From Dillenia suffruticosa (Eukaryota; Streptophyta; Magnoliopsida; Dilleniales; Dilleniaceae), in assembly GCA_033439265.1 (NCBI GenBank), contig JAVTVX010000031.1, forward strand, positions 11,021,501 through 11,085,500: a stretch of 64,000 bases of DNA, read 5' to 3'. The first letter of the stretch is position 1; each line of letters begins with the position of its first letter. Shown here piece after piece: positions 47,391 to 59,300 of the stretch. Position numbers and translations under genes: made by a program. The notes under the pieces are model-generated. The model was given only the letters and a program-made list of their open reading frames with translations. It did not search any database and had not been told where the DNA came from.

Positions 47391-50129
47391 CATTCAGAAC
47401 TTTCAGGTGGATGAGACAGTGCAGAATCCAACGGTTGAAAATTGCGCCACCTCATCATCCTTGGCAAGAGTAAATCAATTATTCTTTCTTCGGAGGTCAT
47501 GACCGGTTTTGAACATTCGCGGCCATGGGAACTCCAAATTCTAAACTCGACGTTAAAAATTCGATCTTGAGAAATCAAACCTGAACAAACCCGATGGGTA
47601 AACATGAACTTGGCGCGGGGCTTGGTAACGAGACACCATAATTAGCAGAATTTCATTATTCTTTTACTGGCTAAAATGTAAATATTACATTCAAATCCAT
47701 GTTAAAATAATTGTTCATTTTTAGAAGAAAGGGAAAATATTCCCGTAAATGAAGAAATTCTATTGATATTGTGTAAGAAAAGTTGTACATAAATACCGAT
47801 TAAATAACAGTTTATCATATAATTTTTTTTTATATTTACCGATCGATATTTGAAATCATACTCTAGTTAATTTTGTTCAAACGTTATTGAACCCAATTTA
47901 AATGAAATTTTCTCAAAATATTATATTTCATTCTTAAATTTTGAATTCAAAATTTAATTAAAAAAATTTAATACTTTTACTCTAAAACGACGGTTGTTAG
48001 TTTATCACATAAATGACCTCTTTTTTTTTTTTTTTTTTTCAGTGCCATGAATTTGATCTACTATCGAGTATCAAGAGTTTTGTTCCAACTAATCTCGACC
48101 GAGTTACTATCGGATCTCAATCGAGAATAAACTCTTTCAACATTGTTTTTGTCATTATTAAGATTCGAATCTCGATTTTTGATATGAAATATCACATAAC
48201 TAAACTCTTATGACGCTCGTATATCGCCACTTGTCAGGAGGACCAAGTTTGTCCATGCCTTGTCGACTCTGAGCCCGTACCAGGCCTGTAGCCAGACAGA
48301 CTCATGGTTGGTGCATTTGTCCCCTCTTCAGACAAGAATGAGACATTTTCAACCCCCAGAGACGGTTTTTACCATCTCTTCCGGGGGATACACAAATAAA
48401 AAAGACAAAAAATTAATAACATATTTTTTGAATTTTATCGTTATACATTTTCAAAACTTTTGTCTTACCTCTTTTATCCTATTTTGTCTACACTGTCTTT
48501 CCTATTTTGTCTTGTACTTCAAACCAAATGCCATCTTGTTGAAGGCTACAACTTGCTGGCATGTTACCCCAAATGAAGCTGAAAATAAATGCACGCTATT
48601 CCATTCCATCAAAGGCGGCTTATGTCCAAAAGATGAGAAATGAGCAAAAGCAACAAAACTAGTTTGCACTGCTCGACGAAACATAATTTCAAGCACTAAT
48701 TTGCTAAGTCCAACAGCATTGTTCCTATAACCACATTATTTAACAGAAGGCAACCTCACCTCCGAAATCATAGGTTAAGAGGAACATATTCTAGTCGGTA
48801 CAGGGTATCCCTTATATTAACAGTTCTGCTGATAATGGTAAAAGCAACTAAAACAATCTTACAATAGTCAACTTCCACAACATACATTACAGCATAAATT
48901 ACCACATCATATAGATCCTCAAACAACTTAGTGAGCTCCAAGAAACGAGCAAGTTCTGGTAGATGATAGGTTGCATGTAACATTATAGCAGGCAAATTTC
49001 AGCTGAAGTTCTCGGAGTAGCAACAAGCCTCTGCATGAAACCAGTTTACTGGCTGCTTCCTAACACAGGATATTTTATCCTACAAATAGCACCAAAAGAA
49101 GACATTATTGAAAGTAAAGAGTGTTGATAAAATAATTCAATTTGTGATATTGGCCATATATAATAATGACAGAAGAAAACCACAGCAGTGCCATAACATA
49201 GATCACGAAACAAGGTCTCTTTGGCGGGCATGGTGCCATAATTAGAACACCAAGTGAAACAGATTCATGATAACTAGAGGGTTACTAGGTATGATGGCAT
49301 CGAATAACAAAGATACTGTGATTTTATGGTCGAAAACTTCTTAATCACTAAATTCTGGATCAGTAGCAACCATTGCATTGCATGTCAATTATCAGATAGT
49401 CTTCCATGAATTTCAGCATACAAAAGTATCAATTGAAACATCAATGCACAGACAACTACCAGGTCTAAATGATCACATAAATTGGGCTGCTGACTCATGC
49501 ACCCATGTAGATGCTAAAGACCACAGTTTAAAGTCCAAGTCTTTCCCATTAACTTTCAGAAGCCCTAACTGGTGATATTTTCCAAAATTATGGTCAGGAT
49601 AGTCATTGCAATTTGCTTATATCACTCAGCCTACAGCTTGAAAGCTATTTTGCATGGTCAAGTCTCTAGAGCTTAGAATATTTGATGTGGGGAAAGGACA
49701 GAAGTGATAAAACCCATGATATCCTCCAAACCTAGAGTAATGTGGTAATTACATATATGCATATACATCTTTACACAAAGTAATGTAAACATTATGTACA
49801 TGTAACTTTCATGTCCTATCCCACAATGTCTATCAACTACTTTTAAAAGTGTTTAGGATTGCCATGTTTATGTTTTAAGTATTTCTAGTTCGCACATTTA
49901 GTGCATGCAATGGCTCTTCACAGCATGGTAAGAATAGAAACCATGACAAAAATGCAAATTGGCAACAACGCCCTGATCTGTTAATAGAAAGAAATAACAG
50001 GTCTTCAATGAAACGACAATTAGTTACAATAATTATGTAGGTAAGATTGAACATTTGAGCACCTAGTCCACAAGCAAAGGGGAATAGCCTTACCAAAAAT
50101 GGGGAGCATCTACTTCCATTGAGATCCAA
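47391..50129. other. Intergenic region and ILP1 3' flank
   Basis: Apart from a SINE at 48021-48213 nothing is recognised. A 71-residue minus frame at 47390-47605 does not resemble an mTERF N-terminus. The part just below 50130 is probably the 3' UTR of the ILP1-like gene. Small frames at 48260-49231 look random. Confidence 0.45.
48021..48213 (-). mobile_element. SINE copy (family member 5)
   Basis: On the minus strand: CATATCAAAAATCGAGATTC (B-box region), TTAATAATGACAAAAACAA, GAAAGAGTTTATTCTCGATT, GGTCGAGATTAGTTGGAAC, AAAACTCTTGATACTC, then a 19-base A tract (seen as T at 48021-48039). All blocks are shared with the 33648 copy in the same order. A clear target-site duplication was not found; ATGACCTC and ATGACGCTC on the two sides are only similar. 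Confidence 0.7.
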
Positions 50130-53100
50130 TCATTGTTGCCCATAATTTTTGCTCATAGAGTGATGCCTCAAGAGTTTTCGACGAGTAGTTTGGTGCTCAT
50201 CCTGCAAGGAAAAGGAAAAAGAGAAATATTCTGACTTAGCACATGCCACACTTTGCTGTAAACCAGAAAGCTCTCATAGAAACATAGTAAAAACCCTTAG
50301 AATGGGTAGGATAGGAGTAATATGTTGTGTAAGACTTGAGAAGAACCAAACAAGCTTGACAAGCAAACTATTATCATATAATAAGGGACGACAACAATCA
50401 CTATATCTAAAGCCAATCATCATGTTTGGTAAAGCATACCCTCTTCAAAAACCTGGTTTATGGGTTCTCATGGGTTGACATTGCAAATACTTTATATTCT
50501 CTAATTCTCTTGGTTATGAGTACTCAAAACTATTTTTAGAACTTTTGTGGGGATCTCATCCTTTTATAAATTCTCTTAATATTAACTTTAATTTTCCTAT
50601 GCCCTTTCTTAATTGATCATTTGCTTCAAAAATCATAAAATGCTAACACACTCGCATTTCTCACCCATTTAAACATTCAAATAAATGTGCCAACATTCAG
50701 ACCCAAAATGACAAATTAATGACCACTGGGCTCCACCCAATAAAAAGCATTAATATACATCTAGTAGTTCCCTTCACAGGCCTGAGACTGGCATTGCAAT
50801 TAACTGATGAATTCAAAATTTAGGGTGATATATACATAATGACAGCCAAAGCCATGTAGGATCATGTAAAACTCAGCAGAATTAGATGAAGCAAAGAGTC
50901 AAGCAAATGGTAAACAAGTGCATGAATTCTTCATTGTAATGTTTTTCCATGTTTGTTTAGACGCCTAAAGTTCAAAGTAGATGTGATAATGGACTTAGAG
51001 GAGCAGGTTGGGTCAATTGCAGAATAATTGATAAACACGTAATCAGTGTTTGCCAAAACAAGCCCAGCAAGGTCAAAATCTCATGTCACATGTTTAGTTT
51101 TGCCAGCCTGGACCAGACAAGATCACGCAAGTGGTGCCAAACCCGGACCACACCCAATTTCATCCCAGGCAATCTGTCACCTTTATTGACTCAGTTTCTG
51201 GCAAGACCAAATCTACCATGTCTCTACAGAAAGAAAAGACACGTGCCGACGTTCCTGTACTCAGCCACACCTACCCACATCAAAATCTACAATTCTTGAA
51301 CACTTTAAAATTTCAAGGATACCCTCTGCAGCCACTAAATACAAGTTTTGAAGGCACTAGTGTAGCAAACATATAAGCTAAAGTCACAATGAAAACATCT
51401 GGGACAAAGTTACACAGCAACAGCAATGTCTACCATCACATCCCATTCACCAGGGTCTTTTTTTTTTTTTTTTTTTTTTTCTCGGAGTTTTTGGGGGGGG
51501 GAGAGTTCATCCATTTCCAGTCCCGAGTCAAGATCATTATGCCAATAACCAAAATAATTAGTCACAAGCAATCTTTCCAATAGGAGACTTTCAAAGCCAT
51601 TACAGCAGCCCTCTAAATTATTCAAAATTTGAAACCATTGAACTATATGTGAACACCCTCCCCTACAACAATGTGCACGCGTGCAGGGGCGTCGTTAGCT
51701 GCCGCTGATGAGAGAATGTCACTAAGAGAACCACTACAATATATGTCGCAAGCAGACAGATCTTTGTGATTCAATGGATTGCAGGCAGAGAAAGTTTGTC
51801 AGGCCACTAATAAAAAAATGGAGATCAGATAACCCCTATGACATAAAGAAGAAAACAGGCTATTACCTGCTTAAAGTGTATCGAAAGCTAGAGAGAGAGG
51901 GTTGCCTCTGATCCTTTTTTTTTTTTTTGGGCCAACTTGCCACGGGCTTGTATTTTCTTTTGTATAAGGAGACATTTCAAAGCTGTCACTTCAAATTCTT
52001 GTTATACGCGAGGATAATGAATCTAAAGATCATTTGTTCTTACCTTGTCATGTAGCATGCAGATCTAGAATCATTTGTTTCCAATTTTTTATGACCCATG
52101 GGCATGTTCAATAGGTGAAGTATTTACTTATGACCAAATCCAGAGGCTCAGAACTTCCCTTGGGCTCATGCTTTAGGAGTCATTACAGACTATAGTCTAG
52201 CAAATTTGAAGAGGGATAGGAAACCGGTCCTTCATTAACTTTTGCTTCTTATGTCTTTTAAGGATATCTAATCCTTTTCTTCTCTATCTAAAACAGTTCC
52301 TTTCCTTTGTGTGTCTGTGTGTGTGCCTATACAACACTCCAATAGCAATTCTCTGCTATATTTGGATGGAAAGAAATGGCAAGATCTTTAGGAGTCAGAC
52401 TACTCGTACATGTCTCTTTTGGGATAAGATTGTTTTCATACTTCTCTTTGAGCTCATGTTTTGCTACTTGAAAGACTTCATTTTGGAGGATGTAGAGAGA
52501 GATTAGAAAGAAATAATCTTTGAGTTTTTTCAATGTTCTCTTGTATTTTTCCTGGAGAATTTCTTATCCGCTTGAATTTTCTCTCTTAACATTCTTACTT
52601 GATACATTTCTTTTTCTTAGAAAAAAATGCAAGGAAAAAAAGGGAACTCATGACACAAAAACTTGATTTCTACTAGGGGGTGGACAGCAACTCATTTGGC
52701 CAGTTTCCAGTCTAAAATTCCAATTAGACAGATCTCCTCAGTTTGCAAACTTTACCAACCGGGCCAACCAAAGAGTTCATCAAACCTGGTATGATCAGTC
52801 CTCTATGCTTTTATGGTTTTTTTGGCCTCTTACCTCGGTGTTACATTGAAATCACAACCCCCCTCTCTCAAAAAACAAAAAAAAAACGCTCATAATAAAT
52901 AGTCAATTCATATATAAACACTAGGGGTGAGCCTGGTGCTGTTAACCACACCAAACACCTGCTATCGTTACCTTTACCAAGAAAGCAATAATTGATTTTT
53001 CTATTACCGCTACCGTACTGAAAAGCTATATTTATCATTTTAAAATCCTACCGCTTTTCCAGTACGAAGCATAATTATAACTGTAATTAACTACAATCAA

Positions 53101-53196
53101 TAAAAGTAGTTTAGCAATTGAAAACATAAGTTACATCAAATATAAGTGTCTGACTACAAAGTAGTTCAAACATAAGTCCCTCATTACATCAGAAAA

Positions 53197-53237
<41 letters not shown>

Positions 53238-56200
53238 GAAAAGGTAGAAACAACTAATTGCTAAAGCTAACAACTAATTCATATACATAATATGTGTAAC
53301 CAAATTCTTCTTCTTCTTCACAAACAATAAAGGATGTCCCTAAAATTCAATTAAGCAGGTAAGCAAATTTCTGTTTCAAATTCCTGAAGCCCTTCGTGTA
53401 TGAAAATCACCAATCTCAACAAGATTTGAAATTAAGAATCAGGCAATTCAAATTCACAATATTGTCATAGAAGTCAAATTCAAACAAAAGCAACATCATC
53501 AACTAAGAAAAACTAGATGAGGAGAGATGGAGAGGTGGAAAGGATGAGAGGTTACCTGGATAGGGAGAGGTGAAACTGCAAACTGGATCAATTTTAATTG
53601 TGAGAGCACAGATAGAGAAGAAAAAGTAGATCAAAGCCTAGAGGAAAGGATAGAGCTAAAGACTAGCCGCTTTATTCAAGAAAGATAGAAAAGTAAAGGA
53701 AAAAAATGTCAAATTGCTCTAGGGTAGGAAGTAAAGAATATCAAATGAAAAGGGTTTAGTTTAGTAACAAAGAGACAGTTTTATCCATAATTTTTTATAT
53801 ATTTACAAAAGTACCCATAGGACAGTACAGTATGGTAATTAATGTTTACTGTACCCCAAAAAGGGTTACCATTGACGAGAAAATGGTAAATTTTCTCCAA
53901 TTACTATTAGCATACCATTTCTTAAAAAATACCATAACCATGATGAGTCAAGATGAGCATGAGGTGAGAATGAGAGAGAGAGAGAGAGAGATAAAGTGTT
54001 TCACAAATGCTAAAACCTGAATTAGGTTAACAGAACGACTAGCATGAAACAGTACTGTTTTAATAGCCTAAAAAGAGTCCTCTTAGAGGGAGGCTTCAGT
54101 TTCCAAGCAGTTCTTTCAAAACCAAAACCAGGAAGTAGACCGAGCTAGGGGTCTTTTAAAAGATATAACAGAGCGGCCAGGACAATTGGCAGGTGTGGTT
54201 TGGCTCAACCAGTTTGTGCTGATCATCAGTACCTTTGTCTACCACTAATCTCCACAAATCAGAAAACAAGAAGTCTCTAATCTAAACAAGCCAGTCGCAA
54301 CACTTCATGAACAGCCTAGGAAGGCCATTTGATCCCACAGCAAACAAACCGTACATGACATACATCTTTGTATGTAGCATATATAATATATATTGCATTG
54401 TATACTGGCAGACTTGAAATTAAATGTTATCAAATGACTAAGCCAGAGCTCTACTCATGTTGTGTTAGCAATTTCCACATCACCATATAGATATCCCATA
54501 AAAAATGATCCTTGTTGCTAGGACATGTCCTATTACAAATAAAACAAAAACACATTGCTAAAACATTTGATGGAAACATATAAAGCACATAAGAGAGACT
54601 TACATATGATATTCATTGATCTAGAAAAAGCATATGATAGGGTTCCTAGATACGTATTATGGTAGACGCTGATGAGGAAAGGGATCTCTTCGAAATATAT
54701 TAATCTCATTAGAGATATGTACGAGGGAACTGTAACTAATGTAAGAACTCACGGGGGTTTGAGCGATAGCTTTCCCATTAACATCGGACTCCATCAAGGT
54801 TCAGCATTAAGTCCCCTCCTCTTTGCAATAGTAATAAATGAAATTACAAAAAACATTCAAGATAAAATACCATGGTGTATGCTTTTTGCAAATGATATAG
54901 TTCTAGTTGATGAAACTAGGGAGGGTATTCATCCTAAATTAGAGTTATGGAGGATCATACTAGAATCCAAAGGGTTTCGATTGAGTAGATCGAAAACTGA
55001 GTATATAACGTGTAGGTTTAGTAACAATTATCAAAATGATAAAGAAACGATTAGATTAGATGAACAAGATGTGTCAAAAAATAAATGGTTTAGGTATCGA
55101 GACTCCATCATTCAAAACGATGGCAATATAGATGGAGATGTGAACCATAGGATTCAAGCAAACCAGATGAAATGAAGAAAAGCATCCGGAATTCTTTGCG
55201 ATCGCATGATACCAATGCATTTGAAGGGAAAGTTCTTTAGAACTGCGGTTAGATCTGCATTATTATATGATACTGAGTGTTGAACTATTAAACAACAATA
55301 ACAAAAAATGATAGTAGCAGAAATGAGTATATTTAGGTAGATGTGTATTAAAAGTAGAAAAAATAGAATTAAAAATAAAGAAATTCGTAACAAGTTGGGA
55401 GTTAGTTCAATTGTAAATAAGATGCGAGAGTGTCGTTTGAGATAGTTTGGACATGTACAAAGAAGACCTAAGGACACACCATTTAGGAGAACCGTGAATT
55501 TAAATATGGGAGATTTAGTAAAACGTAGGGGTAGACCGCTAAAAACTTGGATGCAAGTTATTAGTAAAGATATGATAGTTTAAAGTTTAGATGAGAAGAT
55601 GATCTTGGATAGAAATGAGTGGCATAGAAGATTCCGTACAAATTAAACTAATATATTTTAGATATATATTTATTTATTTATTGACTTTTTCATTATTATT
55701 ATTATTATTTTCTCTTCTATATTTATTTCTATTTTTGTATTTATTTATTTATTTATTTTTCTTTTTAATTATAATTTGTCTCTCAAATGACCGACCCCAA
55801 ATTATTGGGTTTAAGGTTCAGTTTTTTGTTGTTGTTGTTGTTGTTGTTGTTGGACTAGAGAGCAACTGACCTTGTGCAGGGATGCTGCTGACTCAGACTG
55901 TACAGTTTGAACTGGGATACTTCCCATTGATCTCAATGCATCCAATGCATCTAAAGTTAGCTGCCACCCACAGTATGCGACAGCACCAGCACTGCTTCCT
56001 GAAGCACAGCTGCTACAGCCAGCAGCAGCAACATTGCCATTCACCCAAGGACAGAACTGGTTATGATGGATGATTGGATCAAATTCAGGGGCTTCCTCAT
56101 AGTTGCTTTCCCCTTTTGGAGGTCCTGAAAAAGTCAAGAAGCGTGCTTAATGCGCCTCAAACATATGGGGAATACTAATGATCATCTAAAACATTATAAG

Positions 56201-56347
56201 TAAGCTATGAGCAGGAGGAAAAAAAAAAACAAAATAAACAAAAAAAACAAAAAACAAAAAATAAGAAAAAATAAGAAAAAGAAAGTTATGAACAAATTGT
56301 GATTACTGGCCTATCCACTTGAAAAAGAAAGATGGCCCGTGTGTCTA

Positions 56348-56378
<31 letters not shown>

Positions 56379-59300
56379 GTGTGTGTGTGTGTGTGTATGT
56401 GTGTGAGGGGTGGGGTGTGGAGGGAGCAAAGCATGCCTTATCCCCTGGAGTCTTTCTTCATATGCATGTACTAAATAGACAAGAAATCATAAAGTTGCAC
56501 ACAGAGACTATCTTGGGTAATGAAAGGAAGTCTAATCCAGCCTATCCGAAATTGGTTATGCAGAAATAGTATGAGAATTTAAGATGCCCTTTTAATCATT
56601 AAAATAAGTGTCCACAGAAACATACTAATGTACATAAAAATATATATTTATAGGAAAAGAACAGATTCAATTAAAGAAAATATAGAAAAAGATTCAGAGG
56701 AGGATAAGTAATAATGGAGTAAGGTGTTCATGAACAAATACCGGAGTAATGGAACAGCAAAGCAAGCCAAGACAGCATCAACAACAAACTGAGTCTTGAT
56801 CCCAAATTCTAGAGTCGACCATTTGAGAGACCAATATAGGAGAGAGGAGAGAGGAGAGAGGAGAGAGGAGAGAGAAATAATAATAATAATAATAATATAA
56901 AATTAAAGTTTGAAAACAAAAATAAAGAAAATAAAACTATAAAATAAAAATAATAAAAAGTAAGAAATAAAAATAAACTATTCATAGAAACCAATAAACG
57001 ACTACGACAACTACAATAATGCATTAATTTAACTGGCTCGCATTCTTCTACGTCACTCATTACTATCTAAAGTCATTTTCTTAATTAAACTCTTGACACC
57101 CATATTTTTACGGGTAACTTGGCATTTCATTATATCTCCTACATTTAAAGTCTAGTTCCTTCCCAGTGGTGCGTCTTTGGATCTTCGTTCCACAAGTCCG
57201 AAGCACTTTAAGTGATATTCTTTAACCTTATCCACAGCTAAATTCAATCCCAACTTATTATATATCTCTTCATTTCTAATCTCATCTTTTTTAGTTTTAC
57301 TATACATCCATCTCAGCATCCTCATTTTAATTTCAATCATTTTATGATTTTGTTATTGTTTAATACCCAACACTCGATATCATACAATAATACAGGTTTT
57401 ATTGTGGTTCTATAAAACTTCTCCTTCAACTACAATGATATCGTGCGATTGCAAAAAACTCCTGATGCACTTCTTGATTTCATCCTACCTGCTTGGATCC
57501 TATGATCTTATAACAAAATAATAAAAAAAAAAGAATAAAAAGATAACGAGTGCCACTCATTCAAAATATCTATAAAGGAAGGCATTACAAGGATCTAGAA
57601 GCACAAAGAAAAGCAAGAAAGGATCTCTTGCCTTAGAGAAGCTTCTGAATTGGTATGGGCCCTTTGAAATTCCTAGTATCACTTCCAATCTACAAGCATC
57701 ACATCCTAACAGATAATGCGTAATGCTATAACCCTTTATTCTCATTCTTATAACCAAACCCCTTGTATTTTATGGAAACACATTATTAACCCCTTATTCC
57801 TACACTGTACTGCTTTTGTGTTAAAACTTTCGAACCTGTTATTTTGAGCACGTCTTTTCCCAAAGACAAATAAGCATGTCCTCAGATCAGACTCAAGGTA
57901 CAAATGCCTAAAGTAGAAAATAGAAGGCCCTTGGAGTAGGCACAAACAGTGCAAGATAAGAAGCTGTTGAGCTAACAAAAACCTAGGCATTTCACCGGAA
58001 AAATTGATGAGTTGATAACAAAAAGGAAAAAAAAAAAAAAAAAGTAAAAAAGAGAAAAGAGATGTAGAAGTCATCAAATTTCTATCCAAAAAGTAATAGA
58101 TATAATGCAACTACATTAGGAAATAGCATTTAAATATGCATTGAATTTGGAAATAAGCAACAAGATAAAATCATTGGTGCAAAAGGATGTAGGCTTAAAG
58201 AGGTGTGCTTTTTTTTGCTAGAGCCAATTATACTCTTTATTGCAGCTCTTCCACCTGTTTTTTTGCACAGTCAAACTAAGAGGCATAGGAGAGTTTGTCA
58301 TAGAACACATACATCATTAAGCTATGACTCGAGGAACCTTATTTTTTGGGTTTTCTCCCAAATCTCTGTATGCGATTTCAATTTTAATAGAGATCTAGAT
58401 TTCTCTATTGCAGTTACACTGCAACCAGATTTCGAATCTGTATTTCTCTAGTGCTGTTAAGGTATCATTATATTTTAATCTTTATTTCAAAAGGAAAAGG
58501 AAAGAATTCCTGTTTTTATACCTTCAAAAGCATTGTTTAACTAACAAATCCTAATGGACAAACCAGCAAAAAAGAATTGCAAGTCTTTGATTTCTGCAAT
58601 CTGCTTGGTGGTAACATCAATCTTAGATATATAGGTTTATGTACATAAAATTTTTCTGATAAGAAAGAGGACATACATACATACATACACACTACAGATG
58701 TGTATATATATTCAGCACCAAGATGTTAAGTCTGAAAAAGGCAAGGTCTTTGAAAGCTCAAGTCTTCAGAGAATGGGGGGAGAAAAATGCAAAAAGAAGA
58801 GCTTCAAATATCATTCATTGCGGTTGATTTGGCCATGTTACAATTTCATATGTTGGCCTTTTGGGGAAAATTGTAACAGCTGTTATGGAAATAAACAGCT
58901 GTTACAAGTGATGAATAAATAAACTTCAAACACAGGTTTCCTGAGGCATATAAAAATGGATTTACTTCATTAAATTGGAAAAGTAGCAAGTATGACCGTG
59001 ATAAAGATATTTTCAAATTGGGTAACTCTCCCTTGGCATGGGGAATTAAAATTCAAAAAACTTGCCAGGCTTCATTGCAAAATTGAGATGTTCTTTATAG
59101 AAAGACACACTTTTCTTGAAACTTATTTATTATAAGAATGCTATTACGAAGAAAAATTGACAGAGCAAACAATACTTTTATGATAAAGAACTGACAGACC
59201 AAACAATACTTTTGAACACTTCATGATATTCGTTAGCAACCTTCTCCAGTGGAGAATTTCAGAAATTTCATTTTTACCAAGATCAGAAAAAAGGGTTTAG

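Noticed and set aside
51090..51376. Overlapping 69- and 81-residue frames in the ILP1 intron
   Set aside because: Two frames open over the same DNA with no homology or splice signals; no exon phase fits between ILP1 exons.
52921..53960. Possible hAT element starting TAGGGGTGAGC
   Set aside because: No matching inverted end or 8-bp duplication could be found, so it is mentioned only within the intron entry.
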